The notes: generated from the sequence alone by a model not told the origin. A stretch of 9,418 nucleotides of DNA from Actinomycetes bacterium (GCA_021799915.1 JAJYZN010000105.1:1-9418), one strand, 5' to 3'; positions 1 to 6,659 are shown, counted from the stretch's first letter. Numbers and translations: made by a program.

Positions 1-171
1 GATCTCGGTCTTCCCCGAGCTCGGCGGACCGACGAGGAGGAGCCAGAGCGGGTCGCCGGGCAGTCGGTTGGCAGCGACGGTCCCGAGCACCAGGTGCACG
101 ACGCCGGGATCGGGCAGCCACATGGTCCGCTGGAACAGGTCGACGACCGTTGCGAGGTCGGGCCGAGTCAT
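1..171 (-). CDS. P-loop ATPase, N-terminal part (cut by window edge)
   Basis: The first 57 codons of a minus-strand gene are visible, starting at ATG 171-169 and running off the window. The segment holds a clear Walker A motif at residues 48-55 (GPPSSGKT), preceded by a hydrophobic strand (LWLLLVG), as in nucleotide-binding P-loop folds. The run LPDPGVVHLVLGTVAANRLP just before it resembles, from memory, a family of ATP-binding proteins found in actinobacterial prophage-like or integrated elements; this link is inference. The ATG overlaps the stop of the preceding reading frame (ATGA, 171-168), so translation is probably coupled to whatever precedes it. The preceding frame is a broken galactokinase, not a sensible partner for such an ATPase, so this gene probably arrived with a mobile element or rearrangement. 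Walker B and the rest lie outside the window, so the biochemical role cannot be stated. Confidence 0.6.
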   Translation of the reverse strand, partial: MTRPDLATVVDLFQRTMWLPDPGVVHLVLGTVAANRLPGDPLWLLLVGPPSSGKTEI

Positions 172-539
172 GGCCTCGTCTCCACGTGACCACAGGCCGG
201 GCACGCACCGGGTGCGGCGGCTCCGAGGAGCCAGCCCCAGGAGGGCTCGATCCGACGCAGAGTGCGGGGCGCGAAGGGAACATCGAGCGGGAGGTCGCAC
301 CCGCCGGCGACGTACGTCGTGTAGAGGAGGAGCCGTTCAGAGTCGTTCTCGGTGAACTCCACCTCGGTCGTCAGGTCGATGGCGACGGGGAGGGCGAGCC
401 CACCGTTGTAGTCGGTGTGGTCGCCCAGGATGTTGACCCGACCCGGGGCCCGTGCCACCACAGTCCGCCACGCCCCCGGGGTCGGAGGCGGACTCGGTGC
501 CGGGGCCTCGTCCTCGGGAAAGGGCCACATGGCGCTCAT
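168..539 (-). pseudogene. galK: Galactokinase, truncated after N-terminal sugar-binding region
   Basis: Galactokinase phosphorylates galactose to galactose-1-phosphate in the Leloir pathway. Residues 30-51 contain the family signature (GRVNILGDHTDYNGG at 33-47), including the conserved Arg34 and the Asp40-His41 and Asp43 positions that contact galactose, followed by the usual LPVAID strand. Similarity stops near Trp101, where normal proteins continue towards the GLSSSA ATP-binding motif. Here about 20 unrelated residues follow, including a CPACG knuckle at 113-117, and a TGA ends the frame at 123 codons against roughly 350-400 in intact enzymes. The ATP-binding motif, the catalytic Asp and the third GHMP motif are all absent, so the product cannot be an active kinase. 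The start (ATG 539) is set by an ATGA overlap with the upstream glycosidase. The broken end overlaps by ATGA a P-loop ATPase gene, suggesting insertion or deletion at about position 235-245. An assembly join is the main alternative. Confidence 0.75.
219..232. repeat. Short perfect inverted repeat at the galK breakpoint
   Basis: GGCTCC (219-224) and GGAGCC (227-232) are perfect inverted copies around a 2-base centre. They lie within about 20 bases of where galactokinase similarity ends. This could be part of a recombination site, but six-base GC-rich inverted repeats also occur by chance in such DNA, and no matching second copy is visible elsewhere in the window. Confidence 0.3.
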
Positions 540-2065
540 GACACGAGCACCGACCGATCTCCGCGGCGCAGTCCGGCGATGACACGGCGATAGGTTCCCG
601 CAGCGTCCACGCCCATGGCGTCGCACCGGCCGATCACCAGACCTCGATCGCGGTCGATGTGGTACAGCCCGAAGCGCGGTTGGTAGCTGCCCCATTCGTA
701 GTTGTCGGCCAGGGTCCAGTGCCAGTACCCGTTGACCGGCACACCTTGGTCTATAGCGTCGACAACGGCGGCCAGGTGCTCGCGCAGGTAGCGATCTCTG
801 GTCCAGCCGTCGAGGCGCGTATACGAGCGGCCGTGACGGACGCGGTTGCACATCCCGTTCTCGACCAGCCACACCTTGAGATCGCCGTCGGCCACCTCGT
901 GGAGAGCCTGGGTCAGCCGGGTCGGGTCGGGACGATCGTCCCAGAGGTCCCGGGCCGGATTGAAGGTGCGACCTCCGGCCGTGCGGCGCCCCGGGCAGCG
1001 GAGGTGGTCAGCTGCTCCGGGGGCGTAGAAGTCCACTTGGGCCACGTCGAGGTGGCGGTGGCGTGGGGACTCGTAGACGGCCTGGGTGGCCCGGGGGAGG
1101 GCCCGGTCCGCAGGGACGGTACGGGCGGCGAGGGCCCGGAGCGCGGCTTCGAGCGGGCGGTGAAGCCCCTGGGGACCGGGTGTGGTGGATTCATGCTCTT
1201 GTCGCCGCGCCTGGAGCCACCGGCCAAGGTCCGGCCGGGAAATGCCGTTCGGCCGGGCGAGGAGGAGATCCAGGGGAAGGCGGTCGAACTCGTAGATGGA
1301 CAGGCAGTAGTTGTTCGTCCCCACCACGGCGTGGGGTTGCAGGTCGTGTATGACGTCGTAGGCGAGGACGTGCGCGGTCACCAGATGATCCAGCGCGGTT
1401 GCTGCTGTGCGGACCCGACCAAGACGACCAGGAGGAAAGGTGCCGGTGACGAACGACTCCAGGGCCAACACGTTGAGCTCGTTGGTCGTGATCCAGTTCG
1501 CGCAGAGGTCGCCGAAGGCGTCGACGGCGGTCCGGACCCAGCCGGCGAAGCGGTCAGGAGCGTCCGAACCGAGCCAGAAGTCCTCGCCGAGCCAGGCCGG
1601 GTGGGTGAAGTGGTGGAGCGTGACCAGGGGCATCATCCCACGCGCCCGGCAGGCATCGAGTATCCGGCGGTAGCCGTCGATGGCCGCCTCGTCGAGGGCT
1701 CCGTCCTCGGGCTCGGCCCGTGCCCACTCGATCGACATCCGGAACGAGTCGCACCCCAGGCCGGCGGCCAGGTCCAGGTACTCCTCGTAGCGTTCCCAGA
1801 ACCCGATGGCCGATCCCGACGGCTCCACGCGACCTTCGGCCTCCCAGCGGCACCAGTTGTTCGCCGGCTCGCCAGGGCCGTTGTACCCGCCTTCGATCTG
1901 GTAGCCGGCAGTGGCCACGCCGAAATGGAACCCCTCGGGGAGCAGCGCCGCGCCCGCGTGCTCCGAGTCCCCTCCGCCGGTTCCCGTTTCCACCGGTGCA
2001 GAGTGTGGCACGGCGGAGCACCCGTGTGCACCGGTTTGACCCGGCCCCCCCCGAACCGGCAGCAT
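536..2065 (-). CDS. Glycoside hydrolase family 1 beta-glycosidase
   Basis: This is a cytoplasmic-type retaining GH1 enzyme (beta-glucosidase/beta-galactosidase class) that hydrolyses beta-linked sugars. Numbered from ATG 2065 (509 residues), the GH1 N-terminal strand is LPEGFHFGVATAGYQIEGG (42-60), with the sugar-binding QxE at 56-58 and HHF at 151-153. The acid/base Glu196 lies in TTNE, the nucleophile Glu402 in VENG, and the aglycone-side motif WHWTLADNYEW at 448-458. The barrel appears complete. The first roughly 40 residues are not GH1-like and no Shine-Dalgarno supports 2065, so the true start may be a GTG further in (for example 2011 or 1993). A run of eight C at 2045-2052 falls in this dubious leader. 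The TGA overlaps the galK start, so a released sugar, plausibly galactose, was once meant to feed the kinase. Exact substrate specificity is not readable from the motifs. Confidence 0.9.
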   Translation of the reverse strand: MLPVRGGPGQTGAHGCSAVPHSAPVETGTGGGDSEHAGAALLPEGFHFGVATAGYQIEGGYNGPGEPANNWCRWEAEGRVEPSGSAIGFWERYEEYLDLAAGLGCDSFRMSIEWARAEPEDGALDEAAIDGYRRILDACRARGMMPLVTLHHFTHPAWLGEDFWLGSDAPDRFAGWVRTAVDAFGDLCANWITTNELNVLALESFVTGTFPPGRLGRVRTAATALDHLVTAHVLAYDVIHDLQPHAVVGTNNYCLSIYEFDRLPLDLLLARPNGISRPDLGRWLQARRQEHESTTPGPQGLHRPLEAALRALAARTVPADRALPRATQAVYESPRHRHLDVAQVDFYAPGAADHLRCPGRRTAGGRTFNPARDLWDDRPDPTRLTQALHEVADGDLKVWLVENGMCNRVRHGRSYTRLDGWTRDRYLREHLAAVVDAIDQGVPVNGYWHWTLADNYEWGSYQPRFGLYHIDRDRGLVIGRCDAMGVDAAGTYRRVIAGLRRGDRSVLVS

Positions 2066-2109
2066 CAGCCGGTGCCTGACGCCGGTATCAGGGGAATGGG
2101 GGTTGATCG

Positions 2110-3255
2110 ATGAGTGGACCGCTGGCGGGGATCAAGGTGATCGAGTTGGCCGGGATCGGACCTTCGCCCTATGCCTGCATGCTGCTGGCCGACGCCGGAG
2201 CCGATGTCCTGCGCCTGGAGCGGGCGCCGACCGGTGGGGCACCGGCCGGCGACGGGCCGTACTGGGACCTGCTGAACCGGAGCCGTCCGTCGGTGGGGGT
2301 CGACCTGAAGCAGCCGGCGGCAGTGGCGCTGGTCCTGGACCTCGTCGAGCAGGCCGACGCTCTGGTCGAAGGGTTCCGGCCCGGTGTGGCCGAGCGACTT
2401 GGGCTCGGGCCCGAGGAGTGCTGGAAGCACAACGCCCGGCTGGTGTACGGGCGCATGACCGGATGGGGTCAGGAGGGACCGCTGGCCGACTCGGCTGGCC
2501 ACGACATCGACTACATCGCCATGTCGGGTGCGTTGTGGCCCCTCGGCCGCAAAGAGGAGCGCCCGGCGCCCCCGCTGAACCTCGTCGGTGATTTCGGTGG
2601 AGGAGGGATGCTCCTGGCCTTCGGGGTGGTCGCGGCGCTGCTCGAAGCCGCACGATCGGGACGGGGCCAGGTGGTCGACGCGGCGATGACGGATGGGTCG
2701 GCCTCGCTCATGACCATGATCTACGCCTTCCGGCAGTTCGGATGGTGGAAGGAGGAGCGTGGGGCGAACCTCCTCGACACGGGAGCACCGTTCTACGAAG
2801 TCTACGAGACCGCCGACGGCGGGTACTTCGCCGTCGGTGCTCTGGAGGCGAAGTTCTACGCCGCCCTACTCGATGGGATGGGACTGGACCCTGCGGACCT
2901 GCCGCACCAGATGGACCGGGAGCGCTGGCCCGAGATGAAGGAGCGGTTCGCCGCGGTGTTCCGTTCCAGGACCCGCGACGAATGGGCGGAGGTGTTCGAG
3001 GGCACCGACGCCTGCGCCGCCCCGGTGCTGTCTCCATGGGAGGCGCCGAACCACCCCCACAACGCTGCCCGCAAGACGTTCGTGGAGGTCGACGGGGTCG
3101 TGCAACCGGCGCCGGCGCCCCGGTTCAGCCGCACTCCTTCGGAGGTGAGGCGACCTCCTTCGCCTCCGGGGGCGGACACCGACGATGGGCTCACCGGGTG
3201 GGGGCTGTCTTCTGACGCCATTGCCGCTCTGCGTTCCGCAGGCGCCATCTCCTGA
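2110..3255 (+). CDS. mcr: Alpha-methylacyl-CoA racemase (CoA-transferase family III fold)
   Basis: This CaiB/BaiF-fold protein of 381 residues interconverts the (R) and (S) forms of 2-methyl-branched acyl-CoA esters. That step is needed to beta-oxidise methyl-branched fatty acids and sterol side chains. The racemase branch, rather than a true CoA-transferase, is indicated by the catalytic set: His131 in GHDIDYI, Asp161 in VGDFGGGG and Glu246 in VGALEAKFY. These lie five residues after the known His126/Asp156/Glu241 of the mycobacterial enzyme. The N-terminal strand LAGIKVIELAGIGPSPYACM and the segment GQVVDAAMTDG are also family-typical. ATG 2110 is preceded by a G-rich stretch (ATGGGGGTTG, 2096-2105) that may act as ribosome-binding site. 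The gene is divergent from the glycosidase with only 44 bases between annotated starts, and convergent with the VOC gene downstream. The C-terminal 40 residues are Pro-rich and less typical. Confidence 0.9.
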   Translation: MSGPLAGIKVIELAGIGPSPYACMLLADAGADVLRLERAPTGGAPAGDGPYWDLLNRSRPSVGVDLKQPAAVALVLDLVEQADALVEGFRPGVAERLGLGPEECWKHNARLVYGRMTGWGQEGPLADSAGHDIDYIAMSGALWPLGRKEERPAPPLNLVGDFGGGGMLLAFGVVAALLEAARSGRGQVVDAAMTDGSASLMTMIYAFRQFGWWKEERGANLLDTGAPFYEVYETADGGYFAVGALEAKFYAALLDGMGLDPADLPHQMDRERWPEMKERFAAVFRSRTRDEWAEVFEGTDACAAPVLSPWEAPNHPHNAARKTFVEVDGVVQPAPAPRFSRTPSEVRRPPSPPGADTDDGLTGWGLSSDAIAALRSAGAIS

Positions 3256-3295
3256 GCACCTCAGCACCTGACCGCCCGCGCCGGCGACGGGACCC

Positions 3296-3679
3296 CTAGC
3301 GCGGCCCTTCTTCGATCTGCTCCATGAACTCGAGCCGTATCCCTCCGGGGGCCTCCACGAAGGCGATGCGTCGCACCCCGAAGGGACCGCTCACCACGGC
3401 CGGGCCCCACAGGACGGAGTGCCCGGTCAGCTCGTCGTCGAGGTTGTCGACCAGGAGGGCGGCGTGGAGGAATCCCTCGGCGGGCAGGGTGGCGGCATCC
3501 TCGTAGACGGCCCGGGTGAACAAGGTGATCTGGAGGGGACCCAGGCTGACGTCAGCTCGCCGCGCGCCCTCCCAATCGATGGGCGCGGTGACCTCGGCAC
3601 CGGCACTTCGGTACCAGCGACATGCGGCATCGAGGTCGCCGACCTTCACCGCCAGGTTCGTCAGCTTGGTCACCACCAC
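3296..3679 (-). CDS. VOC-fold (glyoxalase/epimerase-like) protein
   Basis: A 127-residue single-module vicinal oxygen chelate protein with two paired beta-alpha-beta-beta-beta units: LAVKVGDLDAACRWYRSAGA (9-28) opens the first and FLHAALLVDNLDDELTG (70-86) the second. The usual VOC metal-ligand positions are occupied by Asn8, Gln50 (LQITLF), His72 and Glu117 (RLEFME). Three of the four match glyoxalase and methylmalonyl-CoA epimerase, while the first, normally His, is Asn. The family includes lyases, epimerases, dioxygenases and resistance proteins, so the substrate cannot be assigned. An acyl-CoA epimerase role is only suggested by the facing racemase gene. It begins with three consecutive GTG codons (3679-3671), so the start could be any of these; no strong Shine-Dalgarno is visible. 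It lies 42 bases downstream of the LLM oxidoreductase on the same strand, probably in one transcript. It ends in TAG. Confidence 0.8.
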   Translation of the reverse strand: MVVTKLTNLAVKVGDLDAACRWYRSAGAEVTAPIDWEGARRADVSLGPLQITLFTRAVYEDAATLPAEGFLHAALLVDNLDDELTGHSVLWGPAVVSGPFGVRRIAFVEAPGGIRLEFMEQIEEGPR

Positions 3680-3721
3680 GGCGCCGATCGTAGAACGCGG
3701 TGGGATTCAGTGCCCGTGCGG

Positions 3722-4606
3722 TCACCTCACCTCGCTCTCTCCCGAGGGAGCGAGGGGCTCCCGCCGGAAGATCGTTGCGAACGTATCGGCAAAGCGGTTC
3801 ATGGCTTCGACGGCATCTGCCGATCTAGCCCATGGGCGGACGATGAGCCGGTCCACGCCCGCGTCCTCCCATGCCGACAGGTCGGCTGGGGTATCACAGG
3901 GTCCGCTCACCGTCACTTCCAGCGAGTCCGGTGACCGCCCTGCTCCTTCCAGGATGCGCCGTAAGCGGGCGACCTGTGAGGCAGCGCTCGTCGGCGTGTG
4001 CGCCATGCCCAGCCAACCGTCTCCCAGGCTCCCCGCCCGCTCGAGGGCCAGCGGAGACTCTCCCCCGACGTGGATCGGGAGCGGGCGCTGGAGCGGCTTG
4101 GGCTCGAAGGCCACCGGGCCGAAGTCGAAGTGCTCGCCGTGGTGCTCGATGACCGCCTCGGTCCAGAGGGATCGGCACACGCCGATCGCCTCGTCCAGTC
4201 GGCGGCCCCGCGAGCGGGGATCCAGCCCGGCCGACTCCCACTCGGCCGTGAGCCATCCGGCTCCGACCCCGACCGTCGCCCGGCCACCGGAGACGATGTC
4301 CAGCGTCGCCCAGCCCCGGGCCGAGGCGAACGGGTGGCGGATCCCCAGCAGGTACACGTAGGTGCCCAGGCGTACCCGGGAGGTCATGGCAGCCAGGTGG
4401 GAGAGGTAGACGATCGGCTCGTACACCGGGGTCTCGGGGGGGATCGGTGGGTGATCAGCGTCCTGGAAGGGGCTCCCGGTCATGTCCACCGGCAGGACCA
4501 GGTGCTCGGGGAGCCACACCGACTCGTAACCGAGCAGATCGGCGGCCTGGGCGACGGGAATCCAGTACTTCGGCGAGACGGACCCGAAGGTGACGCCGAA
4601 CTTCAC
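3722..4606 (-). CDS. LLM-class F420-dependent oxidoreductase
   Basis: A 294-residue luciferase-like TIM-barrel flavin/deazaflavin oxidoreductase. Family features in order are the first strand KFGVTFGSV (2-10), ADLLGYESVWLPEHLVLP (22-39), the HPFASARGWATLDIVSGGR stretch (91-109), VGVGAGWL (112-119), and the PLPIHVGGES...GDGW segment (175-198), which together form the cofactor and substrate pocket. This pattern fits the actinobacterial subfamily usually annotated as F420-dependent (Rv2161c/TIGR03619 type). Use of F420 rather than FMN is inferred from that subfamily, and the substrate is unknown. The start is GTG 4606, without a good Shine-Dalgarno. It lies 94 bases after the small Lrp/AsnC-type gene and 42 bases before the VOC gene, all on the minus strand, so the three may be co-transcribed. 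Confidence 0.88.
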   Translation of the reverse strand: MKFGVTFGSVSPKYWIPVAQAADLLGYESVWLPEHLVLPVDMTGSPFQDADHPPIPPETPVYEPIVYLSHLAAMTSRVRLGTYVYLLGIRHPFASARGWATLDIVSGGRATVGVGAGWLTAEWESAGLDPRSRGRRLDEAIGVCRSLWTEAVIEHHGEHFDFGPVAFEPKPLQRPLPIHVGGESPLALERAGSLGDGWLGMAHTPTSAASQVARLRRILEGAGRSPDSLEVTVSGPCDTPADLSAWEDAGVDRLIVRPWARSADAVEAMNRFADTFATIFRREPLAPSGESEVR

Positions 4607-4700
4607 CGGGGCAGTTCGTCGGAGTCGGCGAGTGGATCGGTGTCACCCGCAGGGGCAGTGGCGTCGGGCCGACTACCGCCCCGACGTGTACGGGAGCGTC

Positions 4701-4937
4701 TCAGAGGTTCACCACCGGGCAGGTGATGGTCCTGGTGATGCCTTCGACCCGCTGGATCTCGCTCACGATCAGCTTCCCCAGCTCGTCGACGGAGCGGGCC
4801 CGAGCCCGGGCGATCACGTCGTAGGGTCCCGTCACGTCCTCGGCGGAGACCACACCTTCGATGCCGGCGATCACTCGGGCAGCGTCGGCCGCCTTCCCGA
4901 CGTCAGTCTGGATGAGGACGTAAGCAGTGACGGGCAT
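4701..4937 (-). CDS. Stand-alone Lrp/AsnC ligand-binding (RAM) domain protein
   Basis: A 78-residue protein consisting only of the alpha/beta-sandwich ligand-binding domain of Lrp/AsnC regulators. The N-terminal strand is TAYVLIQT (4-11), the helix carries KAADAARVIAGIEGV, and the ligand-site turn TGPYDVIAR lies at 36-44 with the conserved Gly37 and Asp40. The chain ends in the strand TRTITCPVV. There is no helix-turn-helix DNA-binding domain. Such proteins form oligomers and bind amino acids or other small effectors, and may co-assemble with full-length regulators or modulate enzymes; which applies here is unknown. The start at ATG 4937 is firmly fixed by AGGAGG five bases upstream. It is the first gene of the minus-strand set running through the LLM oxidoreductase to the VOC protein, and is divergent from the MFS transporter. 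Confidence 0.9.
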   Translation of the reverse strand: MPVTAYVLIQTDVGKAADAARVIAGIEGVVSAEDVTGPYDVIARARARSVDELGKLIVSEIQRVEGITRTITCPVVNL

Positions 4938-4942
4938 GGGCG

Positions 4943-4948
4943 CCTCCT
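4943..4948 (-). promoter_or_regulatory. Strong ribosome-binding site for the RAM-domain gene
   Basis: A perfect AGGAGG on the minus strand, five bases before ATG 4937, fixes the start of the small Lrp/AsnC-type gene. It is the best Shine-Dalgarno in the middle of the window; neighbouring genes have weak ones. Confidence 0.8.
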
Positions 4949-4954
4949 GCGGTC

Positions 4955-4960
4955 ACGATA
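4955..4960 (-). promoter_or_regulatory. Possible -10 element for the RAM-domain gene
   Basis: TATCGT on the minus strand fits the TANNNT form and lies just upstream of the ribosome-binding site in the divergent intergenic region. No convincing -35 hexamer is seen at the right distance, and a start point from here would leave almost no leader before the Shine-Dalgarno, so this is weak. Confidence 0.25.
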
Positions 4961-5067
4961 GCGCCCGGTGACGGCCGGGAGCCGCCTCCTTCGTTCGGAC
5001 CACCTGGACGCCTCGTCAGGACTCGAGACCAGATCGGCGTGGGACAGATCAGCACGGCACGGGCACC

Positions 5068-5073
5068 TACGCT
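5068..5073 (+). promoter_or_regulatory. Possible -10 element of a leaderless MFS transcript
   Basis: TACGCT (TANNNT form) ends seven bases before ATG 5081. At that spacing transcription would begin at or next to the A of the ATG, as in actinobacterial leaderless genes, and it matches the absence of any Shine-Dalgarno there. There is no clear -35 hexamer at the usual spacing, so the call rests on the -10 and the start-codon spacing. Confidence 0.35.
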
Positions 5074-5080
5074 GACCACC

Positions 5081-6640
5081 ATGGCCGTGGGAGACCGGGT
5101 GGACCAATTCCGCGCCCTGGCCCGCCTGGCGCTTCGCGATCTCTTCGATCAGCGGAAGCCGTTTGGCCGGCTGGCCCTGGTGCAGGTGCTCATGTTGGCG
5201 GGGGACACTCTGGTCACCATCTCGCTGGCCGGCTCGCTCTTCTTCTCGATCTCCCCCCACGAAGCCAAGAGCAAGGTCTTGCTGTACCTCCTGCTCACCC
5301 TGGCGCCGTTCGCCGTGGTCTCACCCCTGCTCGGTCCACTCATCGACCGCTCCCGGGGAGCACGCCGGGCGATGGCCGTGCTCTCGGCGACCGGACGGTG
5401 TGTGCTGTGCCCGTTCATGGCCTCGGACACCCACAGCCTCCTGCTGTTTCCCGAGGCCTTCTTGATCCTGGTCCTCTCCAAGCTCTACCTGGTCACCAGG
5501 GGGGCGCTCGTCCCCGAGATGGCCGCCTCGGGTTCGCTCCGGTTGCCCGGGCGGAGGGGAGACCTGGGGACCGCCCGGGAGACCGGGACGGCCAGCAGTG
5601 CTGGGGCTGTAGGGGCTACCGGGGGCGCCGGTCCCGCCGGTCCCGCCGGTCCCGCCGGTCCCGCCGGTCCCGCCGGGGCTGGCTCGCCGGCGGAGTACGC
5701 CACGCTGAACGCACGCCTCACCCTCCTCGGGACGCTGGCTGGGTTCGTGGCGTCGATCCCGGGGGTGGTCCTGCTGAAGCTGACCGGGGCTCCCGGCGTC
5801 CTGGTGTTCGACGCCTTCGTGTTCGCCGGTGCCGGCGTTGCCGCGCTGCGGCTGCCGATCTCCCGCTCACGACGGGCGCCCGTCCGCCCCGCGGGCCAGC
5901 CCCAGGCTCGGACACCGGGCCGGGGGACATCGACCGGACCGGTGTCCGGGCGCTCGGAACGATCCTCCCGCTCGGGGAGATCGGAGGGTGCTCCGGGCGT
6001 CGAGCAGGCGTGGGCGGGGAAGGGGGCCGGCGACGACTTGCAGGGGCTCCAGCCCGTGGCCCATCCCGAGGTGATCTTCGGGCTCACCACGATGTCGTTG
6101 ATCCGGGGTCTGGCCGCCTTCTTGGTGTTCATGCTGGCGTTCGGCCTGCGGCGGGAGAACGCCGCGCTCTGGTGGTACGGCCTGGCACTCGGGGCCAGCG
6201 GCGCCGGATCACTCAGCGGTTTGCTCCTGGTGGCTCGTCTGCGGCGCCATCTCGGGGAGCAGCAGATCCTCCTGGCCGCGATCTGGCTCATCGCCGTCGC
6301 AGCCATGGGGGCGGCGCTGTGGGGCACGTTGGTGGCCCAGGCGGGCCTGGCCCTGTTCGTGGGCGTCGCCGGAGCGCTGGGGCAGCCGTCCTTCGACGCC
6401 ATCGCCCAGCGCTTCGTGCCGCTCCCGGCCCAGGGCAGAGCCTTCGCCCGGTTCGCCACGCGCCAGCAGCTGGTGTGGGTCCTGGGCGCCCTCATCCCGG
6501 TCGTGGTGGCCTTTCCATTCCCCGACGGAGACGTGGTGATGGCAGCGGTGGCGGCGGCAGGTGGGCTCTTCTACCTGTCGGGGCGGCAAGCTGTGCGACA
6601 CCGCGCCCTCCCGCGCGGTCACCGTCCCATGGACCGGTGA
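5081..6640 (+). CDS. MFS transporter with collagen-like Gly-Pro-Ala loop
   Basis: A 519-residue major facilitator superfamily membrane protein with about twelve hydrophobic segments (roughly 30-57, 66-87, 98-114, 123-139, 212-233, 238-258, 331-356, 363-383, 394-413, 416-436, 463-479, 485-502). The loop after segment 2 carries a motif-A-like sequence (GPLIDRSRGARR, 85-96), which places the N-terminus and that loop in the cytoplasm. Two long hydrophilic loops follow: residues 149-206 between segments 4 and 5, holding five Gly-Pro-Ala triplets (184-198), and the Ser/Arg/Gly-rich central loop at about 259-329. Both are predicted cytoplasmic. The substrate is unknown; drug or metabolite efflux is a generic guess. 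An in-frame GTG at 5039 is possible, but ATG 5081 is preferred because the extra 14 residues look non-coding and a -10-like element sits at the right distance for leaderless initiation. The gene converges on the PilX-like gene, 36 bases away. Confidence 0.82.
   Translation: MAVGDRVDQFRALARLALRDLFDQRKPFGRLALVQVLMLAGDTLVTISLAGSLFFSISPHEAKSKVLLYLLLTLAPFAVVSPLLGPLIDRSRGARRAMAVLSATGRCVLCPFMASDTHSLLLFPEAFLILVLSKLYLVTRGALVPEMAASGSLRLPGRRGDLGTARETGTASSAGAVGATGGAGPAGPAGPAGPAGPAGAGSPAEYATLNARLTLLGTLAGFVASIPGVVLLKLTGAPGVLVFDAFVFAGAGVAALRLPISRSRRAPVRPAGQPQARTPGRGTSTGPVSGRSERSSRSGRSEGAPGVEQAWAGKGAGDDLQGLQPVAHPEVIFGLTTMSLIRGLAAFLVFMLAFGLRRENAALWWYGLALGASGAGSLSGLLLVARLRRHLGEQQILLAAIWLIAVAAMGAALWGTLVAQAGLALFVGVAGALGQPSFDAIAQRFVPLPAQGRAFARFATRQQLVWVLGALIPVVVAFPFPDGDVVMAAVAAAGGLFYLSGRQAVRHRALPRGHRPMDR
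5630..5674 (+). repeat. Five perfect tandem copies of a 9-bp unit (GGTCCCGCC)
   Basis: Five head-to-tail copies of GGTCCCGCC lie in phase with the transporter reading frame, each encoding Gly-Pro-Ala. Degenerate Gly-X-Y triplets (GAV, GAT, GGA) precede them and GAG follows. Because the copies are identical, the tract should be prone to slippage in steps of three residues without breaking the frame. The complementary strand also reads as Gly-Pro-Ala type repeats, producing a long antisense shadow frame. Confidence 0.95.
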
Positions 6641-6659
6641 TCAACGATCTCGGGAGTGT

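Noticed and set aside
659..2113. Long plus-strand open frame (484 codons) opposite the glycosidase
   Set aside because: It lies wholly antisense to a GH1 gene with complete catalytic motifs; its composition (Val/Gly/Arg/Pro-rich, no domain) is typical of a high-GC shadow frame.
3256..3295. Possible terminator between the racemase and VOC genes
   Set aside because: There is a GC-rich palindrome (CGCCGGCG) but no proper loop, no T-run and only a short direct repeat (AGCACCT twice); nothing that supports a terminator call.
5485..6495. Minus-strand open frame (336 codons) with its own Gly-Pro-Ala-like repeats
   Set aside because: It is antisense to the MFS transporter; the repeats arise because the 9-bp unit reads as Gly, Pro and Ala on both strands. 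It has no recognisable domain.
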